Assembly (NCBI GenBank): GCA_008360955.1
Contig: LUCM01006553.1
Span: 124,001-188,000 of the forward strand
Direction of reading: 5' to 3'
Origin: Fasciolopsis buskii
Taxonomy: Eukaryota; Platyhelminthes; Trematoda; Plagiorchiida; Fasciolidae
Length of the DNA stretch: 64,000 bases
Shown here: positions 38,379-51,000 of the stretch, piece after piece
Layout: each line of letters opens with the position of its first letter
Numbering within the stretch: the stretch's first letter is position 1
Notes under the pieces: model-generated
Seen by the model: the letters and a program-made list of their open reading frames with translations, nothing else
What the model was told of the DNA's origin: nothing
Database searches by the model: none
Translations under genes and position numbers: made by a program

Positions 38379-41300
38379 TCCTTGTGGGCAATCAAAACCA
38401 AGTTAAGCTACGAGGAGAAAGATCCACTGTTTGTTACGGATGAATTCGGAGCACCAGGCGACAAGATTCCGTCTGCAGAAGTGCCAGTAAGTGGCTTTCC
38501 CTCACAAGCCAAATGCTTCGTAAATTGGATGGAATAAACTATACGTGGGTCAATGGCCCGGTTGTTTATTTTTGTTGTTGTTTTACCTCATATTTGTTAG
38601 AACACCATTTAGTATCTTGTAAACAAACGTTTTTCGTCGAATAGCAAAGGTGCGGGATAGCACAGACAAATGATCCTTTACCCTCCATGAGTTTTAGTTG
38701 CCTTGTCCGGCCAAGATGAACATTTTCCTTTTTCATCATCTCTTCGTGCTAGTAAATGTCTGTTCACTATTCCGCTGGGAACAGAACGAAAACAACAGCA
38801 AGTAGATGGAAACGTGTATCCAACGTGCGTGTAATCTGCATGCATTCAGTGCAATCCTGATGATCCATTCCAGATTCCGATGGGAAAAACAACATCGAAA
38901 TGCACATCCATGCGGATGATTGGGCAGATAAAAATGCCGGTACGTACACGCGGTGAAACCGGTCGTGTGCTTCTGTGGGAATTTTGTTCTCCCATCGGTA
39001 TACGACACTTCTTGCCATAAAATATTGTATTCCGCGTTGAAATTCATCGAAACCTCGAAAGTTTGATGAAAACTACAAAAAGAAATGTTCTTTTTGGGTC
39101 GAAACCTTCTGAACTTTGTGAAAAGCACGAGAAATCTCACCACGAGTTAAAAACATCCATTTTTCAGAACACCGCAGCGAGTGGCGATCAAAAATGGTTT
39201 TGCTTATGAGCATAACAATTTTTGTACCATTGGGGTCATGTTACGTTATCCAGCAAGATGAATGTCATTAGTTTGCTCGGCAGGCAACTCACTCGCCTAA
39301 ATGAAATCTCCTAAACTTTCTCAAGGTTCCCGCATTCATCGAAACATGGCTCACTTTTACTCCCATCTATGATGGGTCGCGTTTGACGAGTATGTATTTC
39401 TGTTTGACATATCACAGTTTATCAACTCGACTCTATTAGCGGATCGCTGGGAAAGTATACTTTAAACGGTCATTATCATTCATTGTCATTCGTTTTCCAC
39501 CCGGTGGAATTCCTCCTTCCATTTTATGTTCGTGCTGATATATTTCTGGGAAAAATAATCACAAACCCGTGATTTCATCTACCCCGAGTTTTACTACTGA
39601 TGATCAAACTGCACAAGTGCTTACAATCTAATTTCCCAAATTCGTACTTTGACTTCAAAGCTCTGAATGCAAATGGCCAGTTTAGCCGAACACGTCCAAA
39701 TGAATTTAAATCCAACATTCACCAGCAAACGGCATTTGAAAGTACTTATCGTGCAACTATTCATTTGTGAACGTGCCACCTTCGATTTGCCCAGTAAGCT
39801 GCAAGTTTGATGGCGATAATAGTTAGGAGAGAAAACTGTACCGAACGATTGACTTAGCAAGACTCTTAAGACCTATTTTACTCACTGTGTGTTAGTTGCA
39901 CATCTTATCAGAGTTTGAATTTCCGTGTTCAGAGGATTACTGCTCTTTGGCAGATGAATTCACATACATTCAACTGCTCCTCGCTCGATCTATATCGGAT
40001 GTAAACAGGTGGACTTTACAAAGGCTTTGGTACTATACCTAGCCTGGGGTAAAGTAAATCTAGACGAAGAAATGTTCCCTATCGAGTTTCGAGTGCCTGC
40101 TAATCCATGTTCCACTTTCGCAGGAAGCTTGTTTTCATGACTAAGCTGGTCTAGTTTGCAACTGTATCCTTACTCAACTCTGTGTCGAATGACAAACTAT
40201 TTCGTCACAGAAGTCTTCATCAGTTTCATTACCTGAAATCGCCTAAATGGCCTTCTCCTTCTCGTTTATTGACAGTAGTGTGTCCGTAATCCAGAACTTC
40301 AAATTTGCACCGGACAACCAGTGCAAAAACAGTCTCTTTCCAGGGCCTGAAGAGTAACCAAAAAGTGATTTTACCGATTGCATCGCTAACTGACCAGTTT
40401 CTCCCAGCCCAGTGTGAGGATCCGGAGCTGATCCCATGCTTTATTTTAATGAAACATTTTCACCGTACTTCAAATGTGACTTCATTTTTCAAACTGTGAC
40501 ATATAGGCGGTTGTAATTTTTCAATGTTAGAAATCTACGGAAAATAATGGTTTTCTATTTGATCTAGAAAACAGTGGGAAGATTTCGCAAACTTCAGGTT
40601 TTTTAAGCTTTGACAGGTGGACAGTCTTGAATGCAATAGAGACCCCTAGTCGAGTACCACGTTTTGCTAATTCCTTGCGTACTGACATTCCCTCAGGAGT
40701 AACATTTACTTAATCGTTTTAACTTTGGCTCACATTCATTCTGGGAAGCAACCGATGCATTGCATAGCTTGCATTCCAAAAACAACCATCTTGCCGACGG
40801 TCTGTTGCACGATTCCGTCTCACAAAATGTTTTGTTCACTAAAGAAATTCTCGGGAGGCTATTGAAAAATGGTTTCTGAAGCAACCCATTGACAGTATTC
40901 TTCACAGTTAGGACTACAATCGATAGGCATGTTTTGTCGACCCGTTTTAATTGATCCATCGATCGATTCCGCATCTCTCAAAGACCACAAGCGGGTGGCA
41001 CTTCCGTATGCGGTGAGTGACGAGGGCAGACGGAAAGATGGGGCCGGACGAAAGTGTACTGTCGCTTATTCCCCTCCCCTATCAGCCAAGAGCGAATATT
41101 CCAATTTGTTCTTCCCGTGGGTCGTCACAACACGTTTGCGGCGCGTACTTACCTTGCACGAATAGGTTGCGTGCGCCCATGAGTTCGGTCATTCGTGTGC
41201 GTGTATGTGTGCGCGCGTAAGCGAGTGCACGCGCCTATTAGTGTGCACCTGAGTTTTTTTTGCACTTGTATGGGAAATTATTCACTGTTGTTTAAAGTGG

Positions 41301-42902
41301 TTGTTTGCTTATTTCTTCTGCTCCCTCGGTGGACGGAAATCAATGCAACCAATTAGCACAGAGAGCAAAAATCAAACATGAATTTGCTAGTCACATAGCT
41401 ACGATTTTCTGTTAATTTTATTCCACTGTTCCACCACGAGAATTGCGTCAAGTGTTGGGATTGCACCTTACGAACCATTTATCAGATAGATGTGAACTGC
41501 ACTATATGAATGTCACACATCGTGATTAGGGTACGTACAATGAGAGAATAAATTGAAAGAGTCGTATTATGGCCATCGTCATCCCAGAGAAAATCAACAC
41601 AAGTTAACCCGGTGAGCATCGGCCTGACAACCGTAAAAATAACGAACTTATCAGCCGGTATTCAACTCCATGTGGCTTCCTGCGGGCATAAAACAATACA
41701 GCAATCACCAGGACTACACAACTTTTTTTCAGAGCAACATGGTATGCAGTAATGGAATGCCAAGAATCAGAACAATGAGATATTTTAGGCCAGAACCTTC
41801 TCCTAACCCCCCCCCCCAAGAAAAATCGCTCGTCCAAAAATAGTCAATTTTTCGATTAGTATCCGGAGGACCTACTATGACGTGAGATAAAGTGACACGT
41901 TTTCTAATCAGCAAATTTGGAATAGAAATATGCTTCCACTACGGGACAAAGAGCGGTCGTAAACGGCAGGAGGAGGTCCTGGATGTACACGAACTAGATC
42001 GGGATTGGTTTTCTTTTGAAATGACCGTCCGTCAAAATGAAGTTATTTTCATTGAATATAACGATTCAGATGTCTGGTACGGGATGTTCCCGATGTAGAT
42101 TGGGAATTTGACGGGCAAATTCCCAAAATCCTTACCGTTCTGCGGCGTAATCCGTTTTTGTTTGTGCATTCTAACAGTCTGTACTTGGATCTCCTGGCGG
42201 TAAATAAATTCAAACCCAAGAAATTCTAAGGCCGAAAACTGCTCACCTTCTATTTTGGGACTGCTGTAGACCATGTCCAACACTGTCTCGGTTAAAGCAT
42301 ACAGGTATGTTGATAATTGTGCTCTCTCGAAAGGATGTCTGCTCTTTCAACTCGCCACAGTTTTCTCGAAATAGGTTGCTGGTTTTCGGCTTTGGATTTG
42401 ACAAAAGTTTGGCTTCCGGTACCGCACTGGTGAAAAGGAGGCGTATTGCCGCGGACGTTGGACTTGTCATCCGTCGTTGAGTGACCTGATCATATGGCTG
42501 CGTTTGCGTAGGCGTGCATGATTCACGAACCCGAGGTCACGTGAACTTGAAATTCAGCGAAGATCAAAATCACACCCGTATACTCCGTAGACAGACGGGG
42601 ATCACACAAACGGTTGCACTCATGCCCATGCGGCTGTTCAAGTACAGACTACTCTGTTATGTGGACGTGTGATGTGCAGACGCAGATTGTAACGCAGTAA
42701 TTGTAACCGGCATGATAAAGGAGTAAGCAGCTGTCCACCTATGGCGGTGGCTTTCGTGCCCTGTCGGCGAATGTGGTCCATGACTAAGTTGAGTGAACCA
42801 TAGATGTGGCCCGCTGACCATTGCAAAAGGAGTGCGGTTTCAAGGTCGTCCATCTCGGGACCCTAATTGGCCGGAATTGAGGGCGTGCCCGGCTTGATGT
42901 AT

Positions 42903-42904
<2 letters not shown>
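38379..42904. other. Unassigned gene-free stretch
   Basis: No gene that I can support. An 11-base C run is at 41807-41817 and a GT/GC-rich patch at about 41183-41240. A plus-strand frame at 41892-42098 reads as ordinary globular protein sequence (RDWFSFEMTVRQNEVIFIEY near its end) and is preceded by an acceptor-like TTTTCTAATCAG, but there is no known domain and no partner exon. Confidence 0.4.

Positions 42905-42942
<38 letters not shown>
42905..42942. repeat. TG dinucleotide microsatellite
   Basis: Nineteen uninterrupted TG/GT units. Confidence 0.95.
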
Positions 42943-42945
<3 letters not shown>

Positions 42946-43420
42946 ACTAGTTTGATTTATAAAGCATGCAGTCTGCCAAGTATGAGCGAGAGAAATATGA
43001 CCTAGTCCTGAAGGGTTGAGCGAACTTGGTCAGTTATTGGCTCTCTGTCTGGACCACAGCATTGTCCAGCCGCTTGTAACGCCTAAAATGCAGACCCCAT
43101 GCAAATTAAATTTTGACTGTGGTTACGAGGCGATCTAATTAACAGACTCATTCAAATTGCATGCATTCAATGAAAGGAATTTTTAGCATTCCGAAATCGA
43201 AGTTCGATCGGAATGCTCGGTTCACTGTACCAGACCGTCACACGATTCCTACTATGGCACACATTTCCAGCTTGATGGACAGCATGGCAAATTATCTCGG
43301 TTGGAATGCTAAGCATGACTCTGCCATCGTGCCATCCACTCCTGAAAGCCACAGGATGTCTGAATTTGGTACAAGCTACACCCACCTACTTCACTTCCCT
43401 TCGTGCTCATGACAACTCCG

Positions 43421-44305
43421 CCTAAGCTAACCCAAGACTTGTGAGATGGAACTTATTGGGATGACTGTTAGAAATGGTCCTGTAATGATTACCAATATGC
43501 TGGTAACGCCTAGTGGCGTACGAAATCAATTTAAACGAATTCGCATTTCCCGAGTCTTCTTCTCAATTGTATCCTTGTATCCCACTGAATGGAATGCCGT
43601 TTTATTCTTATTGCTCTTACGTGAACCCAGTACTTCCAAAAAAGACTATGCCGATGTGTCAAGAGTCGATCTGAATGTTTTTAGAAACTCTACCCAACTG
43701 CTCTATTTTGCCTCCGGTCGATCGGACGTCTCCTTGATTGTGTCTTGATGAAACAAAAGCAGATGGTTATTCTTTTGGCGGTTCGGCTTTCTAGTCAATG
43801 GAAAGGTAAGCACCACGGGATGCACGCCCTCGCCGCTTTTATTTCAGTCGGCCCCAGTACGCTATGTATGCCCTTCGTCTGGCATTCGTTCGAGGACGGG
43901 AGAAGTCCGCGTTTCTTGAAGAAGTTGTGTTTCGGTTGATGAAGGCATCCCCATAATGTAATGATCGTTTCAGCCACTACCTGTATACTCCTAATAGAGG
44001 TTCATAATTCGCCCGAATTTTCACAATAGCTTTAGTTTGCTGCCTGCGGCGTTAAATTACTTACTTTTTACACCTTTGCGCCGCATCTGGGTGACTACTC
44101 ACTGAGTTTCCTTCCCCAAAGTATTCGACGATCCTGAACCGCAAACTTCCACCGCATTCATTTACTAGAAGGAAGTGGTTAGACACTGCCGTGACCTCCG
44201 AGCTTTCTTGAGCGACCTCGTCCACTTCTTAACTACTTTACTCAGCACGACATTATTCCCCACCGCAACAATGGCAACTACAACAACAACAGCAATAAAA
44301 GTAAC

Positions 44306-44338
<33 letters not shown>

Positions 44339-44728
44339 GGCAACAATAGCAACAACAACGACAGTAACAATAACAACAACAAGCAGCAAACAAGAACCAA
44401 AATCAAAGGAATTACATACGGTTGGTTCGCTCTACGCCCTCCTCCCGTTTTTAATCTCGCAGATCCGACTTATTCGAATTGTTTATTGATTATTAAAAAG
44501 TAATTAATCGTTTATGTGTTTGTTGTCGGTATTCATGTGGCCGAAATTCCGAGGTTCACAGTTGAATGTGACCAACTGGAATCTTCTCTGGTCTGTCGTT
44601 TCCCCTTTTATCGTTCAAGGCTTCCTGTGTTGAGTATTTCACACGTATTTTAAAATGAATAAGAAGCATGTTGATTTATTGCTAACCCCATTAAACAAAG
44701 GGCTAACTGAAGAAACATGTACAACCAG
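43421..44728 (+). repeat. 1.31-kb tandem duplication, unit 1
   Basis: The whole unit, from CCTAAGCTAACCC to ATGTACAACCAG, is repeated at 44730-46043. The two units are the same base for base by eye except in the AAT microsatellite (44306-44337), where the second unit is 6 bases longer. Two plus-strand frames (43446-43748, 100 codons; 43745-43939, 64 codons) and the minus shadows are all doubled. None has a recognised domain. A sequence with all the marks of a very short flatworm-type intron lies at 43806-43847 (G/GTAAGC ... TTTTATTTCAG/T, 42 bases, a multiple of three). Confidence 0.95.
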
Positions 44729-44729
44729 N
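44729..44729. other. Single N: assembly join
   Basis: The only ambiguous base in the window, sitting exactly between the end of unit 1 and the start of unit 2. A one-base N placed at the boundary of a near-perfect duplication is what an assembler leaves when it abuts two overlapping contig ends without merging them. Confidence 0.9.
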
Positions 44730-45617
44730 CCTAAGCTAACCCAAGACTTGTGAGATGGAACTTATTGGGATGACTGTTAGAAATGGTCCTGTAATGATTA
44801 CCAATATGCTGGTAACGCCTAGTGGCGTACGAAATCAATTTAAACGAATTCGCATTTCCCGAGTCTTCTTCTCAATTGTATCCTTGTATCCCACTGAATG
44901 GAATGCCGTTTTATTCTTATTGCTCTTACGTGAACCCAGTACTTCCAAAAAAGACTATGCCGATGTGTCAAGAGTCGATCTGAATGTTTTTAGAAACTCT
45001 ACCCAACTGCTCTATTTTGCCTCCGGTCGATCGGACGTCTCCTTGATTGTGTCTTGATGAAACAAAAGCAGATGGTTATTCTTTTGGCGGTTCGGCTTTC
45101 TAGTCAATGGAAAGGTAAGCACCACGGGATGCACGCCCTCGCCGCTTTTATTTCAGTCGGCCCCAGTACGCTATGTATGCCCTTCGTCTGGCATTCGTTC
45201 GAGGACGGGAGAAGTCCGCGTTTCTTGAAGAAGTTGTGTTTCGGTTGATGAAGGCATCCCCATAATGTAATGATCGTTTCAGCCACTACCTGTATACTCC
45301 TAATAGAGGTTCATAATTCGCCCGAATTTTCACAATAGCTTTAGTTTGCTGCCTGCGGCGTTAAATTACTTACTTTTTACACCTTTGCGCCGCATCTGGG
45401 TGACTACTCACTGAGTTTCCTTCCCCAAAGTATTCGACGATCCTGAACCGCAAACTTCCACCGCATTCATTTACTAGAAGGAAGTGGTTAGACACTGCCG
45501 TGACCTCCGAGCTTTCTTGAGCGACCTCGTCCACTTCTTAACTACTTTACTCAGCACGACATTATTCCCCACCGCAACAATGGCAACTACAACAACAACA
45601 GCAATAAAAGTAACAAC

Positions 45618-45653
<36 letters not shown>

Positions 45654-46043
45654 GGCAACAATAGCAACAACAACGACAGTAACAATAACAACAACAAGCA
45701 GCAAACAAGAACCAAAATCAAAGGAATTACATACGGTTGGTTCGCTCTACGCCCTCCTCCCGTTTTTAATCTCGCAGATCCGACTTATTCGAATTGTTTA
45801 TTGATTATTAAAAAGTAATTAATCGTTTATGTGTTTGTTGTCGGTATTCATGTGGCCGAAATTCCGAGGTTCACAGTTGAATGTGACCAACTGGAATCTT
45901 CTCTGGTCTGTCGTTTCCCCTTTTATCGTTCAAGGCTTCCTGTGTTGAGTATTTCACACGTATTTTAAAATGAATAAGAAGCATGTTGATTTATTGCTAA
46001 CCCCATTAAACAAAGGGCTAACTGAAGAAACATGTACAACCAG
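44730..46043 (+). repeat. 1.31-kb tandem duplication, unit 2
   Basis: 1,314 bases against 1,308 in unit 1. The difference is two extra trinucleotide units in the AAC/AAT tract at about 45613-45651. Unit 2 continues into unique sequence (CTCAGCAACTCG), whereas unit 1 stops at the N. Unit 1 is preceded by unique sequence, whereas unit 2 is preceded by the N. This is the geometry of two overlapping contig ends. Confidence 0.95.
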
Positions 46044-47117
46044 CTCAGCAACTCGTGATTTTAATTCTCAATGGTTTTAAAACTTGTATTTGCCTTGGTT
46101 CAAATTGTTGGCTATTCAGGTCGCCCGAGCTTGGGGTTTAGACCACAAACAATTCATCTGCAGTCCAGAGGACATTGTCACTGCTCGCTTTACTCAAGTG
46201 GGTCAGAAAACCACGTTAGGCTGGAGATTGTCACTTTGTCGAGATTGCAACAGAAGTGCTTACCAACAAATCGAACAGGGGATTCGTTCGTACCCAGAAC
46301 AGTCTTTGGTTTGTTTTGTCCAGCCATGAATGTCCAGACTCCATGTCACTGTTGTCTGGAGAATGTGTCAGGCGAGGATGAACCAAACCTGACAACACAC
46401 ACACACACGCACACACAAGCGCATGGCAACTTGGGTTGCCCTCATGAGGGCTGTCTCGAAGAAAACAGGTAGAACTAAGTTGGATTGTAATCAGCAAGAA
46501 AGAAAGTAATTTAATTTAAACAGGCAGATGTGGTATTTTCCTGTCCGTTTCAACAAGAGTAGAACTATTGGCTCTAACAGCACAAATAAAAACCTAAATT
46601 ACTTGTTGATATCTGACCCTTGATTGTCTGTAACCTGAGAGAGTATGGTGAAAGTAATAGAACGGGGATAAACCGTATCGTGTTACGTATGCCGATGAAG
46701 GAAATTGGAAGATAGACGAACAGGGAGTCGAATAGGTACACAAACTGACAGGATGACCGATAGACAGATATATAGATAGACATAGACCGATAGACATACA
46801 GACAACTGGGATGAAACACAGGCAACTGATTCGTCACTAGGCGTCCGTCCAGTCGATTAATGCAACCACATTGACAAGCCATATTCAGTTGACCAGACGC
46901 CATTTGCCAAAAAATCTACTCCACAAATATGCCATTTCAGAGATCACAGATCGCATCGGAATATGTCCATCTTGACGTACTCAAATACACATCCACTCGA
47001 TACTCTCCCCATTATTTTACGGGCCAAAATCATAAGGATTGTATACTATTATTAACTTTCGTACATTCCAGCTAGACGATGCACATGTTTGTCCCATCAT
47101 CTGAGTTCATGTGGCAG
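46044..47117. other. Unassigned sequence
   Basis: No gene recognised. A CA tract lies at about 46392-46420 and tetranucleotide-like GATA repeats at about 46755-46800. The open frame at 46071-46472 is lengthened by the CA tract and has no domain. Confidence 0.45.
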
Positions 47118-47165
47118 TGACTGAGGTGAGCAGGTTCGAGTCCTACAGTTGAAATCTGACGATCT
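47118..47165 (+). repeat. tRNA-like fragment (weak)
   Basis: AGGTTCGAGTCCTAC fits the B box and TGGCAGTGACTGAGG lies just upstream, but spacing is too short for an intact tRNA head. It is part of a cluster of Pol III-derived sequence. Confidence 0.3.
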
Positions 47166-47424
47166 GAGAATTCAAGCCAAGAAATTCAAAACTGCTGGGT
47201 ATTTTTATCTCTCGTGACTGACAACGACCAGCCCCATCGATATAAATGAAGCACGAGTGCAATGAAGAGGACTGCCTTATAGCCACTAGGACCCACTACA
47301 TTGCAGGGAGACTGGGAATCATAACCCTGAAACTGGAACTGGCATAGAACCGCATGAGGTCACACTAAGTCAGGTGTGGTAACGAGCCTAACCATAGCGA
47401 ATTACCGTTTACTACCAAAGTGAC

Positions 47425-47500
47425 TTGCAGATCTGAGATTCGAATCTCTGACCCTCTCGGTGACAGAAGCTTATTCTACTTGATCACCGGTTAGGTATGG
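47425..47500 (-). repeat. tRNA-like fragment (weak)
   Basis: Minus strand: A-box-like GGTGATCAAGTAGAATAAGC and B-box-like AGATTCGAATCTC at tRNA-like spacing. The body that follows does not match the main family. Confidence 0.35.
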
Positions 47501-47757
47501 CAGTCATGAGGCGACAGATCAAAACACTGCGATGACTCCAGGATAATCAGACACGAGTGTGTCGAACCCGCATAACGGTTGCAGTATGTAATTTATCACA
47601 TCATCTAACATTTACTTATACAGTGTTTCGTCAATTCAGTGGTCATTTTTGTGACGTCAAAACCCCTAGTCTCATTAACCCCGATAAGCGAGAACACAAT
47701 TCACCAAGCTGGGATGATCAGAATGTATTAGTGTTAATTGGTTTACGATGTTACAAT

Positions 47758-47870
47758 GAACCACGGATACCGAACCATGTTGAGAACACGGGTTCTCGTT
47801 CGATCACTGAAGTTAGGCAACATTGGGGCCGATTTGTAATTTCATAATTGATCGTCCGGGAATACCAATT
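47758..47870 (+). pseudogene. 5S rRNA-like pseudogene or 5S-derived SINE head
   Basis: From GGATACCGAACCATGTTGAG through GGTTCTCGTTCGATCACTG, AAGTTAGGCAACATTGGG and on to ATCGTCCGGGAATACC, this follows eukaryotic 5S rRNA almost end to end (family core 'GGTTCTCGTCCGATCACCGAAGTTAAGCAACATCGGGC ... GACCGCCTGGGAATACC', named here in parts). Identity is roughly three quarters by eye, with small insertions in the first 25 bases. The internal promoter is changed: box A reads AAGTTAGGCAACATTGG and the intermediate element is disrupted (TTTCATAATTGATCG where GGATGGGTGACCG is usual). It is therefore a pseudogene or the head of a 5S-derived SINE. A tRNA-derived SINE (copy E) starts about 15 bases downstream in the same orientation. 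Confidence 0.8.
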
Positions 47871-47884
47871 GTCTCGGTCGTTCT

Positions 47885-48055
47885 TGTAAGCGGGCGGTCA
47901 ACATCACGGCCTTAGTACTTGAAGGCTGCCGGTTTCAATCCTCCCATTGTCGGTCAAATTCCCCACTTGGCAGCCCTGTGTTGGCCACGATCTTCTTACT
48001 GAAAATGATATGCGCCGTTGTTCCATTAGGATGAAAATAAATGATAACATAATGA
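47885..48055 (+). repeat. tRNA-derived SINE, copy E
   Basis: A-box region TTGTAAGCGGGCGG, B-box region CCGGTTTCAATCCTCCC at about 47928-47945, the body TGTCGGTCAAATTCCCCAC, TTGGCAGCCCTGTGTTGGCC, and the tail GAAAATGATATGCGCCG and TTGTTCCATTAGGATG, then an A-rich end. This copy defines the family tail best. The B box has T to C drift at its centre. It follows the 5S-like segment directly, which raises the possibility of a composite element. Confidence 0.85.
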
Positions 48056-51000
48056 TGAAAAGAAAAAACAGTGATTTTGCATATTAGAACTGTTTAAAGA
48101 ACTCCAACTCATCTCGTAATATTCATGGCGACTAGCATATTTTACCGATGCCGTCTTTCTTTGAATTGTCATCACAAGTGTAGTTTTCGATCGGTAAAAG
48201 AGATTTCTGATCTATTCAGTGGTTGTCACCAAAACTCAGGTATGGTTTGCTCTGTAATATGATGTATTAGTAGGGATGAGCAGTGGCAACTGATCACGTA
48301 AAACAGTGGATAACCATTTTCATTATTAAAGCAAACAAGCAAGTCACGTGCGGATGTCATGTTCTCTAGGGGAGTAAACGATTGCCTCGTTGTAGATACA
48401 GGTCCACATTTCACAAGTTGCTATCTTGTGATTATTAGTGACCAGAGTTAGATAGATGAATGAAATTAAGCAGTTCAGTGGTGGCTCAGCTATAGACCAC
48501 CGAGTAGGAAGCATTTCACTATTCTATCCACAACTTCGGTAAAGGCTTGGGCCAACCAGTAACTTTTTGGTTCATCCTGAGGAATGGCACCCTTTGACAG
48601 AGTATCTCATTACTGTCTGCGCTTTAATCAATGGTTGCACGCATGTGCTTGGTGTTCATTTCGAATGGCGCCCTCGATCGCCTCTGAGATCACTAGAATC
48701 AGACAGACTTTTTGCTCCAGAGTTAGGGAGACGTTTGATTTCTCGCTCTTCCGATCCTATTGTAAAACTTGCCTTGAGAAAGACTACCCACGGTAGTCTA
48801 AACGTTGGCTCATTGCATCTACCATCAACACTGTTATTAAACATTATATCATTCACAATTAGGGGAAAAGGAAGTGCAAAACGATATTTACTTTTCATTC
48901 ACATGACGCAGTGAAATTCTCTGCCTGCAATGTAATTAGGTGTTTGAGAGTTCCATAAATTCTTCGAAACGCAAAAGCGTCTGTGCTACTGCAGGTCAAT
49001 TCATCACAATTCATGATCGCTCATTGTCCGCGTACGAGTTCGGTAGAGGGCTCTAGTGTGCTGAGCTTGAGAGAATGAACTCCTTTGAGTAATGACTGGA
49101 TGAACTCGGGTTACATAAGTGCCACACACAAACCTGCTCCGAATGTCCACTCCAATTTGGTTCGATTGGACTACTTTCTAGTTATGCTGAGTGACTGATA
49201 TAATCGTCAGTCAGTGTATCTCGTGTGTTCAATCAATGATCATCTATCTCCTGATTCGTAATGTTTTTGGTCATTTTATGTTCTTTGCCCGCCTAAAAGA
49301 GTATTTCACTGGCTTTATTGTAATGTGGTCCAATCTGAAACATTAACATCTGTGTATTTTGTTATATGCATTTTACGTCATACTGTTTTACGATGGTTGG
49401 ATTTACTTTCTGGGTCCTCCCGATCCTAGCTCCAGTTGAAACTCAGGGCAGATAGGCGCGCCAGTTGACATGTTGCCGAGTTACGGACGAGGGGAAGACT
49501 CGAAAACCTCAGGGCTAGTCGTAAATAACGTGGACCCTGGCTCACTAGATAAGAGGCCATGGAGAAATAATGGCAGTGATGAAGACTTGGCGAGTTTTGC
49601 TTGACATGTGTTCTTCCCATAAACTATCAGAAGAGACACCTATTGGCATTGCAGAGTAGACAACGTGGCCTGTCAACAAAATAAGACCATTACCTTTCGC
49701 CATGTTCTAACGATCACACGAAGTTCTCCAGAAGAGAAGCATGGACCGCACAATCGGCCACTGGCTCGTCTGGGACAGCTCTGCTGCCTTGCAGACCGCG
49801 TTTGGCTGTGCAAACACTAGAATTGCATCCATGGATAAAATGCTCTGATCTGGAGCGGACAAGTGAGCAATACGGTAGCTCACATAGTAAGCAACGATGA
49901 AGGCGTTTCATCTCACAGTGACTGACTCAAATTTTCTGCACACGCACGACAGCAATCTTCCACGATACGCAGCTGTTCTTTGCTTTGGAAGATCTCGCTA
50001 CCCTCGTTCTCATTCCTACTTACCACAAACAACTGGGACTTCAGTCTCTCGTACCGGTATCTGAGAGGCATTCCTTGCTTTTTGTGTCTTGCTTCGGCCA
50101 GTTTCCAAGTCTAATCGAATTTGCTTTCGCCGGCTGAAGTTCTTCAACCTCGATGCCCATTTAAATTAGCCGCACTCAGTGTGTGGATGCGGGTGTACAT
50201 GGAACTACAAGCGCATTTAAATCGTAAACTGAAGACCTTAGCGACGGATGTGTACTGTATCAACCAGACCCACACTGAAAACTCTGTCATTCAACCGATG
50301 TCACCATCAAATACGTCTCTAAAATTTAGCATTCGCCTTTCCGGAGATCCCGAGGCTGTTGCTTCTGATGTTTCTCAGTGAAAGGAAACATCTTGGGCTG
50401 CCTGAATGAACTTCAGTACACAGTCGGCTAGGGACTCTGAGTTTCATGCAAAGTAAACGGCCTTAACTACGATACACGCAGATTGTTAATCGTCTCAGCC
50501 TACACAGAACAGTGGCAATTAAGGAAACTTCCTACTGGAGGCTTTACGACGTCTTATGCGCAGAGAAGAGGGGTGACGTGAATGCTAGAGAAGATTGGCT
50601 ATCACGAAACTAGACATATTTAGGAGGTCGTTTGCCGTCAATTTCCGTCGTTCAGAAACAGGAAACATCCGTTGGCCTTATGCTTCGACCGTTATCCAGT
50701 CCTTACCAGTACGAACCTCAAGCGTTCGAATAGCCGGTACTCCAGATAAACCCTTTCCTCTGCGAGTCAGAAATTTACCCACATTGACTGCGGCACTGTC
50801 AGCTACAAATGGCTGAAACTGTTTACCAGATTTTCGGCCACACTGGGGCATTCCTCTTGACTCCAACCAGAATTCGGTTTTCACAAAGCCGTTCATATGG
50901 TTAGGTAGGATTAGCGACCGTACTACCCAGCACAGTCAGATTGCCATAACCTGTCTGGAACGACCAACATATCGATTTTCTTGAACGCGGTAGGTGAAAA

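Noticed and set aside
47758..47870. Functional 5S rRNA gene
   Set aside because: Substitutions in box A and the intermediate element, plus insertions near the 5' end, rule out a normal gene.
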